A stretch of DNA of 32,504 nt from CAZCWM01 sp964622625 (lineage in GTDB: Bacteria > Planctomycetota > Phycisphaerae > Phycisphaerales > Phycisphaeraceae): assembly GCA_964622625.1 (NCBI GenBank), contig CAZUUQ010000028.1:1-32504 (forward strand). The letters run 5' to 3'. Every line of letters begins with the position of its first letter. Position 1 is the stretch's first letter. Position numbers and translations under genes: made by a program. This document shows, one piece after another, positions 1-7,452 of the stretch. Below the pieces are notes generated by a model. That model did not search any database. It worked only from the letters and a program-made list of their open reading frames with translations, and was not told the DNA's origin.

Positions 1-5
1 CGGGC

Positions 6-845
6 GTGCGCGTCGCGGCGGACCTGGTCTACCGCACCGCGCCAAGCCGCAACGGCGAAGTGGAACTGGTCATGGACCTGTTCCTGCCGGCGCAGGCGCG
101 GCCGGGACAGCGCGTGCCGGTGGTGCTCTGGTGCCACGGCGGGGCGTGGATCGAAGGGACGCGCAGCGATCTGGCTCTGCACTGGCTGCCCACGCGCGGC
201 TATGCCATGGCCAGCATCGAGTACCGTTTCAGTCACGACGCGACCTTCCCGGCCCAACTCCACGATGTGAAGGCGGCGGTGCGCTGGCTGCGGGCGCACG
301 CGGACGCGTACCACCTCGATCGGCGGCGGATCGTGGCGGCCGGGGCCTCGGCGGGCGGGCAGCTCGCGGCCCTGCTGGGGACCACGGCCGGGATGCCCGA
401 AGCCGAGGGCGACGGCCCGCACCGCGAGCAGCCCAGCGGCGTGGCGGCGGTGGTGAATCTGTTCGGCCCGACCGATCTGCTGGGGCGCGCGGCGACGGGA
501 TATCCCGTCGAGCGGCCGGGCAGCCCGGTGGAAGCATTGCTCGGCGGGCCGGTGACGCCGAAGCGCGAGCTGGCGCGGCTGGCCAGCGCGATCGAACACA
601 TTCGCGGCCACGAGCCGCCGTTTCTGACCATCCACGGCCTGCGCGATCCGATCGTGCCGGTGCGGATCAGTCAGCGCCTGCACGAAAAGCTGCAACAGGC
701 CGGCGGCGACAGTACCCTGCTGCTGGTCGACGGCGGGCACGGTGAGCCGTGGGAGTTGTTTCTCGGCGGCGAGCCGATGCGCCGGCAGGTGGAAGCGTTC
801 CTGACCCGCACCGTCGGCCCACCCGCATGCATTGGAGAAATCTGA
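6..845 (+). CDS. Alpha/beta hydrolase, esterase of the BD-FAE/carboxylesterase type (possibly 5' partial)
   Basis: Predicted serine hydrolase, probably an esterase that removes acyl (for example acetyl) groups from glycans or small esters. The oxyanion-hole motif HGGAW is at residues 44-48 and the nucleophile motif GASAGG has Ser115. Likely acid and base are Asp214 (in RDPIVPV) and His245 (in GGHGEPW), in the correct order for the fold. No signal peptide is visible, so it should act in the cytoplasm. The first usable start is a GTG at base 6; the frame is open to the window edge, so the true start may lie upstream. Its TGA shares a base with the ATG of the following glycoside hydrolase (TGATG), which implies coupled translation and a shared substrate. 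The fold is certain from the motifs; the substrate is inference. Confidence 0.85.
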   Translation: MRVAADLVYRTAPSRNGEVELVMDLFLPAQARPGQRVPVVLWCHGGAWIEGTRSDLALHWLPTRGYAMASIEYRFSHDATFPAQLHDVKAAVRWLRAHADAYHLDRRRIVAAGASAGGQLAALLGTTAGMPEAEGDGPHREQPSGVAAVVNLFGPTDLLGRAATGYPVERPGSPVEALLGGPVTPKRELARLASAIEHIRGHEPPFLTIHGLRDPIVPVRISQRLHEKLQQAGGDSTLLLVDGGHGEPWELFLGGEPMRRQVEAFLTRTVGPPACIGEI

Positions 846-2191
846 TGGCCGTTCATCCCATGCTCCTGCGTAAGCACCCTTCCAATGGCCGCTACTTCGC
901 CGACGCTTCGGGCCAAGCTGTGCTGCTGGTCGGCTCGCACACATGGGACAATCTGCAGGACACCGGCTGGACCGATCCGCCGGCTCCCTTTGACTTTGAT
1001 CGCTACCTCGATTTCCTGACCGAACACGGGCACAACTTCTTCCGGCTCTGGCACTGGGAGCAGGGCGTCTGGCCGATGAAGGCCTACGACCCGCTCTACT
1101 GCGACCCCATGCCCTTTGAACGCACCGGCGCGGGCAAAGCGCTGGACGGCAAGCCCCGCTATGACCTCAACCGGCTCGACAAGCGTTACTTCCAGCGCAT
1201 GCGCCAGCGCGTCACGGCCGCCCGCGATCGCGGCATCTACGTCTCCATCATGCTCTTCGACGGCTGGAGCCTGGAGGAAAAGAACTCCAAATACGGCAAC
1301 CCCTGGCCGGGCCATTACCTGCACCGCGACAACAACGTCAACGGCATCGACGGCGATCCCGACAACCGCGGCGACGGCAACGACGCGCATACGCTGCGCA
1401 ATCCGGCCGTCACGGCTGTGCAGGAGCGCTACGTCCGCAAGGTGATCGAGACGGTCGGCGACCTGGACAACGTGCTCTACGAGATCAGCAACGAAAGCCG
1501 TGGCGGCTCGCACCCGTGGCAGCACCACATGATCCGCTTCATCAGGCAGGTCGAGGCCACGCGCCCGCTGCAGCACCCGGTGGGCATGACCGTCGAGTAC
1601 CCCGGCGGGTCGAACGCGGTGCTCTTCGACAGCCCGGCCGACTGGGTCTCGCCCAACCCCGGCGGCACCGATCCCCATGAGCCGCGAAATGAGGACGGCA
1701 CCAAGGTCGTGCTCGACGACACGGACCACACCTGGGGCATCGGCGGCGACCACAAATGGGCGTGGAAGAGTTTCCTGCGCGGCCGCAACCCCTTGTTCAT
1801 GGACCCGTATACGTCCAAGGAAATCTGGATCGACGAGCTGACGAAGTTCGACGCGGACGACGAGCGCTGGTGGAGCCTTCGCCGCAACCTCGGCCACATC
1901 CGCCGCTACAGCCGGCGTTTCGATCTGGCGGCGATGGAGCCGCAGAATCCCAGGTGCTCGACCGGTTACTGCCTGGCCGCTCGCAAGGCCCCGCTGCCGC
2001 TGCTGGTGTACCAGCCCGGCGATGGGCCGTTCACCGTGGATCTGGCCGGGGCCGGGGGCAAGGCGCGCGTCGAGTGGTTCAATCCGCGGACCGGCAAAGC
2101 GGCCGACGGCGGCAGCGTGCAAGGCGGGACCCGGTGCGAGCTTGAGGCCCCGTTCGCCGGCGACGCCGTGGCGATGTTGACGGCCGTATGA
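845..2191 (+). CDS. Glycoside hydrolase, apiosidase-like (DUF4038/GH140-type) with C-terminal collagen-binding-like domain
   Basis: A (beta/alpha)8 glycosidase of about 448 residues. The N-terminus resembles DUF4038/apiosidase-like enzymes: a short strand-rich lead (GQAVLLVGSHTWDN), then the barrel. A clan GH-A-type acid/base candidate is Glu217 in YEISNES. Downstream, WAWKSFLRGRNPLFMDPY is typical of this group. The last 90 residues (around LVYQPGDGPFTVDL and WFNPRTG) resemble the small beta domain called putative collagen-binding domain. The frame is open upstream of base 845, but I chose the ATG at 845 because GGAGAAA lies seven bases before it and because it overlaps the stop of the esterase. 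There is no signal peptide. The exact substrate, perhaps an apiose- or pectin-derived side chain, cannot be read from sequence. Confidence 0.85.
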   Translation: MAVHPMLLRKHPSNGRYFADASGQAVLLVGSHTWDNLQDTGWTDPPAPFDFDRYLDFLTEHGHNFFRLWHWEQGVWPMKAYDPLYCDPMPFERTGAGKALDGKPRYDLNRLDKRYFQRMRQRVTAARDRGIYVSIMLFDGWSLEEKNSKYGNPWPGHYLHRDNNVNGIDGDPDNRGDGNDAHTLRNPAVTAVQERYVRKVIETVGDLDNVLYEISNESRGGSHPWQHHMIRFIRQVEATRPLQHPVGMTVEYPGGSNAVLFDSPADWVSPNPGGTDPHEPRNEDGTKVVLDDTDHTWGIGGDHKWAWKSFLRGRNPLFMDPYTSKEIWIDELTKFDADDERWWSLRRNLGHIRRYSRRFDLAAMEPQNPRCSTGYCLAARKAPLPLLVYQPGDGPFTVDLAGAGGKARVEWFNPRTGKAADGGSVQGGTRCELEAPFAGDAVAMLTAV

Positions 2192-2239
2192 ACCGATCGT
2201 GCTCAGTATGTCGGCGGCGATGCGGGCTACACTGTCGCC

Positions 2240-2752
2240 ATGAGCGGGCATGACGCGGCCAGATCGCCGGAGCCGTGGGACGATCCGCAGACGCTGCGGT
2301 CACTGCTGCTGGAGTTGCTCGTCTCGCTGCGCGATCAGGGGCCGATGGGCGACGATCAGGCGGCGCGGCTGTGCGTGAACCGGGAGGAACTCACGGCCCT
2401 GATGCGCGACATCGACAAGCTGGCGCTGTCGCTGGCGACGGCCGACGGGCTGGGCGAGTTTCTCGATGAATCGGGCGGCGTGGGCCTGCTGGCGGGGGCG
2501 ATCCGCGACTGGCGCAAGCATGCGTCAATCGTGCGCTGGTCGTTCAAGTGGGAGAAGCTGGCCCCGGCGGTGCGGCAGCGGGTGCAGCGGCGGCAGGCGG
2601 CCGTGCTGGAGCATGCGCGGCGGCAGGGATGGATCACACGCGGCGGAGACAAGACGGGGCAGAGACTCTGGACGATCACCGAGGCGGGCAAGGCGGCGAT
2701 CGAGGCCGAGCACGGGACCGGCGGCGGCGCAACGGACCAGGCGGGCCATTGA
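2240..2752 (+). CDS. Hypothetical protein with C-terminal winged-helix-like segment
   Basis: I do not recognise the family. The 170-residue product is mostly helical by appearance. Residues 15-60 form a Leu-rich helical region, and residues 118-155 (VLEHARRQGWITRGGDKTGQRLWTITEAGK in outline) look like a winged-helix wing and recognition helix as in MarR/PadR-type regulators, where TITEAGK is a common ending. It could be a DNA-binding regulator or a domain relic. No strong ribosome binding site precedes the ATG at 2240. The gene follows the glycoside hydrolase by 48 bp and converges with the DUF3891 gene, whose stop lies only 10 bp beyond. Coding status rests on the long frame and plausible composition. 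Confidence 0.6.
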   Translation: MSGHDAARSPEPWDDPQTLRSLLLELLVSLRDQGPMGDDQAARLCVNREELTALMRDIDKLALSLATADGLGEFLDESGGVGLLAGAIRDWRKHASIVRWSFKWEKLAPAVRQRVQRRQAAVLEHARRQGWITRGGDKTGQRLWTITEAGKAAIEAEHGTGGGATDQAGH

Positions 2753-2762
2753 GCGCGGCAGG

Positions 2763-3429
2763 TCAGTCGCCGGCCGGGCGCAGCGTCCAGGTGATGGTGC
2801 GTNNNNNNNNNNNNNNNNNNNNNNNNNNNNNNNNNNNNNNNNNNNNNNNNNNNNNNNNNNNNNNNNNNNNNNNNNNNNNNNNNNNNNNNNNNNNNNNNNN
2901 NNGTGAGCGAAAGCTTGTCGAGCACCGTCAGCAGGGACCGGGCGGCGGCGAGGGCGGTGGGCTCGACGGCGCGGCGGTCGTCGGGTTCGCCGGCCCGAAG
3001 GGTTTCGATGTAGCCGTCTGCCCGCTGCGCCAGCTCGGCCATGAGTTGCTGCGCCTGACGCTGGTCGCTTTCGCCGGGGTGCAGCACGACGTGGCCGTAG
3101 AGCCAGCGGGCGTGCAGACAGGTGAGCAGCGCGAGGTAGGGATCGTCCGCCTCGGCCAGGTCCATGCTGCGGCGCCAGATGTCGGCATGGTCGGCGGTCG
3201 GCAGTGTCTTGAAGTCGTGCGGGCGGCCGGTGGCGTGGAGGGCGGGATGCCGCTCGGCCTGGTTCCAGCCGTCGTCGTGGCGGCGGACAGCTTCGAGGAA
3301 CCGCGGCCACACGGCGGCGGGAATGTCCGCCGGACGGCGCCACGCCGCGGCGAAGTCGGCGCACATGGCCGCGTGATCCGTCTGACGCGCCAGGGTCCAC
3401 GATCCAGCTTCGACTTCGACGACGATCAT
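2763..3429 (-). CDS. DUF3891 family protein, interrupted by the assembly gap
   Basis: Function unknown. The visible N-terminal 175 residues match the family layout as I recall it: a QTDHAAMCADFAAAW-like opening, a HDDGW motif around residue 51, DFKTLP, then a helical stretch ending in LDKLSL. After the 100-N gap, a different frame on the same strand reads RTITWTLRPAGD and stops at 2765-2763, which resembles the family C-terminus. The two frames only join if the missing stretch is a multiple of three bases, so the 100 Ns are not the true length. Roughly 50-60 residues appear to be missing. The ATG overlaps the TGA of the upstream dehydrogenase (ATGA), so the two are probably co-translated. Confidence 0.7.
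2803..2902. other. Assembly gap (100 N) inside the DUF3891 gene
   Basis: Exactly 100 Ns, which is a conventional placeholder rather than a measured length. The flanks share no meaningful overlap (only a terminal GT). Frame analysis of the DUF3891 gene requires the true missing length to be divisible by three. Confidence 0.95.
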
Positions 3430-4442
3430 GTCGTGGACCTTTCGTGTGGGTCGCGTTGCTCGATGACGATCGGGCGCCGCTGGTCGGCCGCATCACGGGC
3501 CGCGAGCATCACGGCAGCCAGCTCGAGCGATGCGGCTGTGCTGTACCAGTCCGAGCCGCCCTGCCGGGCCGCGGCCAGCAGCTCGCGGTGCGGCGGCCCA
3601 ACGGTGACGCGGTCGGTGATGTCGCAGGCCGGTTCATCGGCGGCCGTCAGCATACAGCGATCATCGCGGACCTCCAGCAGGCCGGTGGTGCCCGCGACAC
3701 GCAGGCGGTCGTCGCCGTGCGTGGCCGCGGCCGCGGGACGCAGGAAGTCGGCATGCACGATGCCGCAACCGCCGCCTTCCAGCTCGAACATCGCCGCCAC
3801 GTGGTCCTCGAAGCGGCCCAGGCCGGACCGCGAGAGATTGCCGCCCTGTCCGTGGACGCGCAGCATCCGACGATCCGTGACGAAGCGGATGGCGTCGATG
3901 CCGTGGCCGGCGATCCAGAGCATCGTCCCGCCGTAGGCTTCGCGGTCGGCGTACCAGGGCGGACGCGAGCCGAACCGATAGCTCTTCTGCGCGACGGCGA
4001 GCACAGGCGCGCCGATGCGGCCGTCGAGCACCGCCTGTCGCGCGGCCCGGAAGCAGGGGCGGCTGCGGAAGTCGAACTCCGTGATGAGCACCCGGGCCGG
4101 ATCGCGCAGCAGGCTTTCGAGGCGATCGAGCTGCGCCCACGTCGCGGCCACGGGCTTGTCGCTGACCACCGGGATGCCGCGCTGCACGGCGAGGGCGATC
4201 ATGTCCGCGTTGTGCCCGTACACCGCGCCGACGCTGACCACGTCGGGAGCGAAAGTGTCGAGCATGGCCTGCGGCGCGTCGAACCACGCGGCCGCCGGCA
4301 GTTGCCCGGCCAGGCGCCGCGCGGCCGCGTCGTCGTGGCCGTCGCCGGCGACCGCGACGGCGCCGATGCCGCAGGCCGCGTCACCCACCGCTGCGCGAAG
4401 GTAGTGATGCCCCCAACCGCCGATGAACGCGAGCTTGAGCAT
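3426..4442 (-). CDS. Gfo/Idh/MocA family NAD(P)-dependent oxidoreductase
   Basis: Predicted sugar or cyclitol dehydrogenase of about 338 residues. The protein opens with LAFIGGWGHHY, a glycine-rich turn in the place of the Rossmann GxGxxG, so the dinucleotide motif is slightly unusual. The segment PVVSDKPVAATWAQLDRL matches the family EKP motif, with DKP in place of EKP, where the Lys is a catalytic residue. The rest has the family's alpha/beta C-terminal domain (FDFRSRPCFRAARQAVLDG). I chose the ATG at 4442 (MLKLAFIGG) over an in-frame GTG at 4454 because it starts directly at the first beta strand. Its stop overlaps the start of the DUF3891 gene by four bases. It is divergent from the dioxygenase gene, with a 144-bp shared upstream region in which I see no clear promoter. 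Confidence 0.85.
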   Translation of the reverse strand: MLKLAFIGGWGHHYLRAAVGDAACGIGAVAVAGDGHDDAAARRLAGQLPAAAWFDAPQAMLDTFAPDVVSVGAVYGHNADMIALAVQRGIPVVSDKPVAATWAQLDRLESLLRDPARVLITEFDFRSRPCFRAARQAVLDGRIGAPVLAVAQKSYRFGSRPPWYADREAYGGTMLWIAGHGIDAIRFVTDRRMLRVHGQGGNLSRSGLGRFEDHVAAMFELEGGGCGIVHADFLRPAAAATHGDDRLRVAGTTGLLEVRDDRCMLTAADEPACDITDRVTVGPPHRELLAAARQGGSDWYSTAASLELAAVMLAARDAADQRRPIVIEQRDPHERSTT

Positions 4443-4586
4443 AGGACACCGCACCGAACAGTCTCATGTCATTCGCGCCCCGCCGCAACCGCGCCGGGCG
4501 AAATTCGCTTGGCCTGTGCGGCCGCGGGGACTACCATCCATCTCAGGCAGCCGCGTCGTCGGTCGCATCTGACAAGAGGTTACTCC

Positions 4587-5789
4587 ATGGTGTCCGATCC
4601 CACTCAGGCAGCGCGGCGGCACGTCACGATCGACGAGTACATCGCCTACCGCCGCGACGGGTTTCTCATCTGCCGCGGCCTGGTGTCGCCGCGGGATATC
4701 GACGAGCTGCGTCAGCACACCGATGATCTGATGGACGGCCGGCTGCCCGAGCAGCGGGACCTGCCGGAATACGACCCCGACAAGGCCGCTCAGGATCCCG
4801 ACTTCACCGGCCGCGACAACCGTCACCAGGCGGTGGCGACGGTCCGCCATCTGATCCGCCCGGCCGCCCATCTGTCGCGCGAGGAGAAGGCCCAGCAGTT
4901 CCTGCGCCTTCATATGCTGCACCGCCAGATCGCGCTGCATGAGCGTTACATGCTGTATCCGCGCCTGCTCGATGTGCTGGAGGTGCTCATCGGGCCGGAC
5001 GTGCTGGCCCTCCAGACGATGCTGTTTCTCAAGGGCCCCGGCAAGCCCGGCCAGGGCTGGCACCAGGACAGCTACTACATCCCCACGCTGCCCGACACGC
5101 TCATCGGCACGTGGATCGCCATCGACGATGCGGACGAATACAACGGCTGCATGTGGTTCGCCAAGGGCAGCGGCCATGAGCCGATCTACCCGCCGTGCCC
5201 GGAAATCGGTTACGGCTTCGGTGACCGGCTGGTGCGCGGCATCACACACGTGCGCAACACCTCCGATCCCGACGACAGCATCAACACGCTGACGCCCATT
5301 GCCGAGCGCTACGACCACGTGCTCGGCGCGGTCAGGGCCGGCGACGTGGTGTTCTTCAACGGCCACGTCCTGCACCGCTCGAAGCGGAACATCACCGCCG
5401 ACCGCTTCCGCCGCGCGTTCGTCGGCCACTACTGCAACGCGCGGAGTTTCACGCCCTGGGCCCGCGACGCATCCAACCCCGACGGCTTCGATGCCGAGAC
5501 GGGCGCGGCCAATGGCAGCCACATCCTTGCCCGCGGTGACACGCACCTGCCGTTCGCCCGGCCGAAGTTCGGCACGCCCTGCGCCGCGCTGCTGCCCAGG
5601 GAACAGCGTGCCCGGCAGGCGGCGGAAATCGCCCGCCAGATCGCGAAGCTCGACGATGGTTTGATGGGTTGCGCCATCACCGACATGGACAGCCTCAACC
5701 GTGAACATGACCGCGAACATGACCGCGAGCACGCCCGTGAGCAGCAGGGCGACGGATCCCGCGGCGGGAGCGACGCCGCCGGTTACTGA
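4587..5789 (+). CDS. Phytanoyl-CoA dioxygenase (PhyH) family protein
   Basis: Predicted Fe(II)/2-oxoglutarate-dependent oxygenase of 400 residues. The iron-binding HxD is in WHQDSYY (His159, Asp161), and the distal histidine is most likely His263 in GHVLHRSKRN. The following RFRRAF supplies arginines for 2-oxoglutarate. The frame is open far upstream, but the ATG at 4587 has AAGAGGT six bases before it and begins just ahead of the family's first conserved part (DEYIAYRRDGFLICRGLVS). Planctomycetes carry many PhyH paralogues, and the substrate is unknown. The last 30 residues are a low-complexity Arg-Glu-His-Asp repeat not seen in the catalytic fold. The gene converges on the GT2 gene with an 18-bp gap and no terminator. 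Confidence 0.88.
   Translation: MVSDPTQAARRHVTIDEYIAYRRDGFLICRGLVSPRDIDELRQHTDDLMDGRLPEQRDLPEYDPDKAAQDPDFTGRDNRHQAVATVRHLIRPAAHLSREEKAQQFLRLHMLHRQIALHERYMLYPRLLDVLEVLIGPDVLALQTMLFLKGPGKPGQGWHQDSYYIPTLPDTLIGTWIAIDDADEYNGCMWFAKGSGHEPIYPPCPEIGYGFGDRLVRGITHVRNTSDPDDSINTLTPIAERYDHVLGAVRAGDVVFFNGHVLHRSKRNITADRFRRAFVGHYCNARSFTPWARDASNPDGFDAETGAANGSHILARGDTHLPFARPKFGTPCAALLPREQRARQAAEIARQIAKLDDGLMGCAITDMDSLNREHDREHDREHAREQQGDGSRGGSDAAGY
5697..5744 (+). repeat. Short tandem repeat in the 3' end of the PhyH gene
   Basis: About three imperfect copies of a 12-base unit of the form CGYGARCAYGAC encode REHD REHD REHA. It adds a strongly charged tail to the dioxygenase. Confidence 0.75.
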
Positions 5790-5807
5790 TCGCCGCGGCA
5801 GCGCGTG

Positions 5808-6506
5808 TCATCGCTTCGGGTCGTACCACATCTCCAGGCCCTCGCGGTTCTCGAAGGCCCGGCGGCCGCGAACCAACCAGCGCAGGGCAAGACGCAGATA
5901 GGTGCCCATGTGCATGGCTGCCATCTTGCGGGCGCTGGTGACCACGGGCTGGCGAAGGATGACGAAGCGGCCGTGCTGTCTGAGACGGTCGCTGAGGTCG
6001 AGTTCCTCGGTGGCGTGGTACCGCTGATCGAAGCGGCCGGCGCGCTCGAAGACGTCGCGGCGTGCGAAAATGAAGCAGCCGGCCGCCCAGCGGCGCAGGC
6101 GCGACGTGAGGTTCCACAGTTTCATGGCAGTCCAGGCGGCGGGATTGAGCCGGCGGTCGGCACGCACCGCGGCCCCGCCGCCTATCGCGCCGTCACCCAG
6201 GGCCGCGAGCGCCGCCGCGAGCGTGGCGGCGGGCAACTGTGTGTCGGCGTCAACGAACACCAGCACGTCGCCCGTGGCCGCGGCCGCTCCGGCGTTGCGC
6301 ACAGCCGCGATCTGACGCAACCGCACGGAGATCACGTGCGCGCCGCCGTCGCGGGCCGCCTGGACGGTGGCGTCGGTCGAGGCGTCGTCCACCACGATGA
6401 TCTCGTAGTCCAGGCCCGCGGCCGAGGCGGCGCAATGGATGCTGCGCAGGCACGCCGGCAGCAACGCCTGCTCGCTATGGGCCGGGATGACGAAGGAGAG
6501 CTTCAC
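5808..6506 (-). CDS. Glycosyltransferase family 2
   Basis: Predicted inverting GT-A glycosyltransferase of 232 residues. The N-terminus KLSFVIPAHSE is the first nucleotide-binding strand, followed by YEIIVVDDASTDAT and the metal-binding DxD in VFVDADTQLP. AGCFIFARRDVFERAGRFDQ and EELDLSDRLRQHG are the acceptor-side motifs, the latter containing the catalytic-base region (ED-like, here EELD). It is short, has no clear membrane helices, and probably transfers a sugar to a cytoplasmic or membrane-associated acceptor. The start is GTG at 6506, overlapping the TGA of the upstream alpha/beta hydrolase by four bases (GTGA) with no separate Shine-Dalgarno, so translation is probably coupled. Donor and acceptor are not predictable. 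Confidence 0.88.
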   Translation of the reverse strand: MKLSFVIPAHSEQALLPACLRSIHCAASAAGLDYEIIVVDDASTDATVQAARDGGAHVISVRLRQIAAVRNAGAAAATGDVLVFVDADTQLPAATLAAALAALGDGAIGGGAAVRADRRLNPAAWTAMKLWNLTSRLRRWAAGCFIFARRDVFERAGRFDQRYHATEELDLSDRLRQHGRFVILRQPVVTSARKMAAMHMGTYLRLALRWLVRGRRAFENREGLEMWYDPKR

Positions 6507-7432
6507 GCCGGCACGCCATGGGCCGCTGTCGGTCCGGTGAATGGCCGCACGATGAAGGCCTCGATTGTTTCGAGCACGGGCATGAAGTCCGGATGCCGGT
6601 TGAACCAGCCGTGACCGAAGCCGTCGCGGATGACAAGTTCGCTGGCGACCCCGGCCCGCTGCAGGGCTTCGTGCATGCGCACCGACTGGCGATAGTCGAT
6701 GGCGGCGTCGGCGTCGCCGTGCATCAGCAGCATGGGCGGCATGGCGGCGTGGACGTGCGTGATCGGCGAAGCCAGGGCGCAGGCGTCGGGGTGATCGATC
6801 GGATCGCAGCCCAGAAAATCACCCACCACTTCGCGGGCCCAGGCCGTGCCATCCACCAGCGCACGCAGATCGAACGGGCCGTTGAGGCACACAGCCGCCT
6901 GGATGGCGGTCGAACGCTTCACGTCATCGTGCAGGCTTTCGAAACGCGGATCATCGGCTGTCGCGGCGGCGAGGGCGGCGAGGTGCGCTCCAGCCGATCC
7001 GCCGACGGCCGCGATGCGCTCGGGGTCGATGTGGTGCCGCCCGGCCTGAGCGCGAATCCAGCGGAGGGCGGCCTTGACGTCGTGGATCGCGGCAGGGAAG
7101 GGGGCCTGCTGCCTGAGGCGGTAGCGACAGCAGACGCCGAAGAAGTCATGACGCAGGGCCAGGTACATGGCCTGGCGGCGGAACTGCCGCGGACTGCCGC
7201 TGCGCCAGCCGCCGCCGTGGAGAAACAGAACAGCCGGGCGCGGCCGCCGGGGCATCTCGTGGCGGTGGTAGTAGTCGAGCGTCAGTTCGATGCGCCCGCC
7301 GTCGGCAGCCTCGACACCGGCGAAGACTTCGCTTTCAACAGCGGCGATGCCGGGGGCGAGAGGAACCTGGTCGGCCGGCTGGGTGCGCAGGGCATGACAG
7401 AACTGTTCGATGGCTGCCGCCTCGGTCGCCAT
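6503..7432 (-). CDS. Alpha/beta hydrolase, esterase/lipase of the BD-FAE type
   Basis: Predicted cytoplasmic serine esterase of 309 residues, similar in layout to the esterase at the left edge. The oxyanion-hole motif is HGGGW and the nucleophile is Ser146 in GGSAGAH. HGDADAAI and GFGHGWF supply the likely Asp and His. The frame is open well upstream, but the ATG at 7432 (MATEAA) follows a strong AGGAGGT at 7444-7450, which sits immediately after the stop of the metallopeptidase gene. It therefore belongs to the tag/metallopeptidase/esterase/GT2 transcription unit. The substrate is unknown; xylan or other acetylated glycans are possible. Confidence 0.87.
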   Translation of the reverse strand: MATEAAAIEQFCHALRTQPADQVPLAPGIAAVESEVFAGVEAADGGRIELTLDYYHRHEMPRRPRPAVLFLHGGGWRSGSPRQFRRQAMYLALRHDFFGVCCRYRLRQQAPFPAAIHDVKAALRWIRAQAGRHHIDPERIAAVGGSAGAHLAALAAATADDPRFESLHDDVKRSTAIQAAVCLNGPFDLRALVDGTAWAREVVGDFLGCDPIDHPDACALASPITHVHAAMPPMLLMHGDADAAIDYRQSVRMHEALQRAGVASELVIRDGFGHGWFNRHPDFMPVLETIEAFIVRPFTGPTAAHGVPA

Positions 7433-7452
7433 GTCCGGATGATACCTCCTGC

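Noticed and set aside
671..2251. A 526-codon open frame on the minus strand opposite the first glycosidase
   Set aside because: It is the antisense shadow of the esterase and glycosidase genes. It has no recognisable motif, an amino-acid make-up typical of antisense GC-rich DNA, and no ribosome binding site.
2803..2902. A possible spurious gap like the one at 22418-22517
   Set aside because: The flanks share only two bases, and direct joining would leave DUF3891 about 50 residues short, so sequence really is missing here.
3444..4586. Upstream extension of the PhyH frame by 381 codons
   Set aside because: It is antisense to the Gfo/Idh/MocA gene. The conserved PhyH region starts only after 4587, where a good ribosome site is present.
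4443..4586. Divergent promoter between the dehydrogenase and PhyH genes
   Set aside because: The spacing makes promoters likely there, but I could not find -35/-10 pairs better than chance on either strand.
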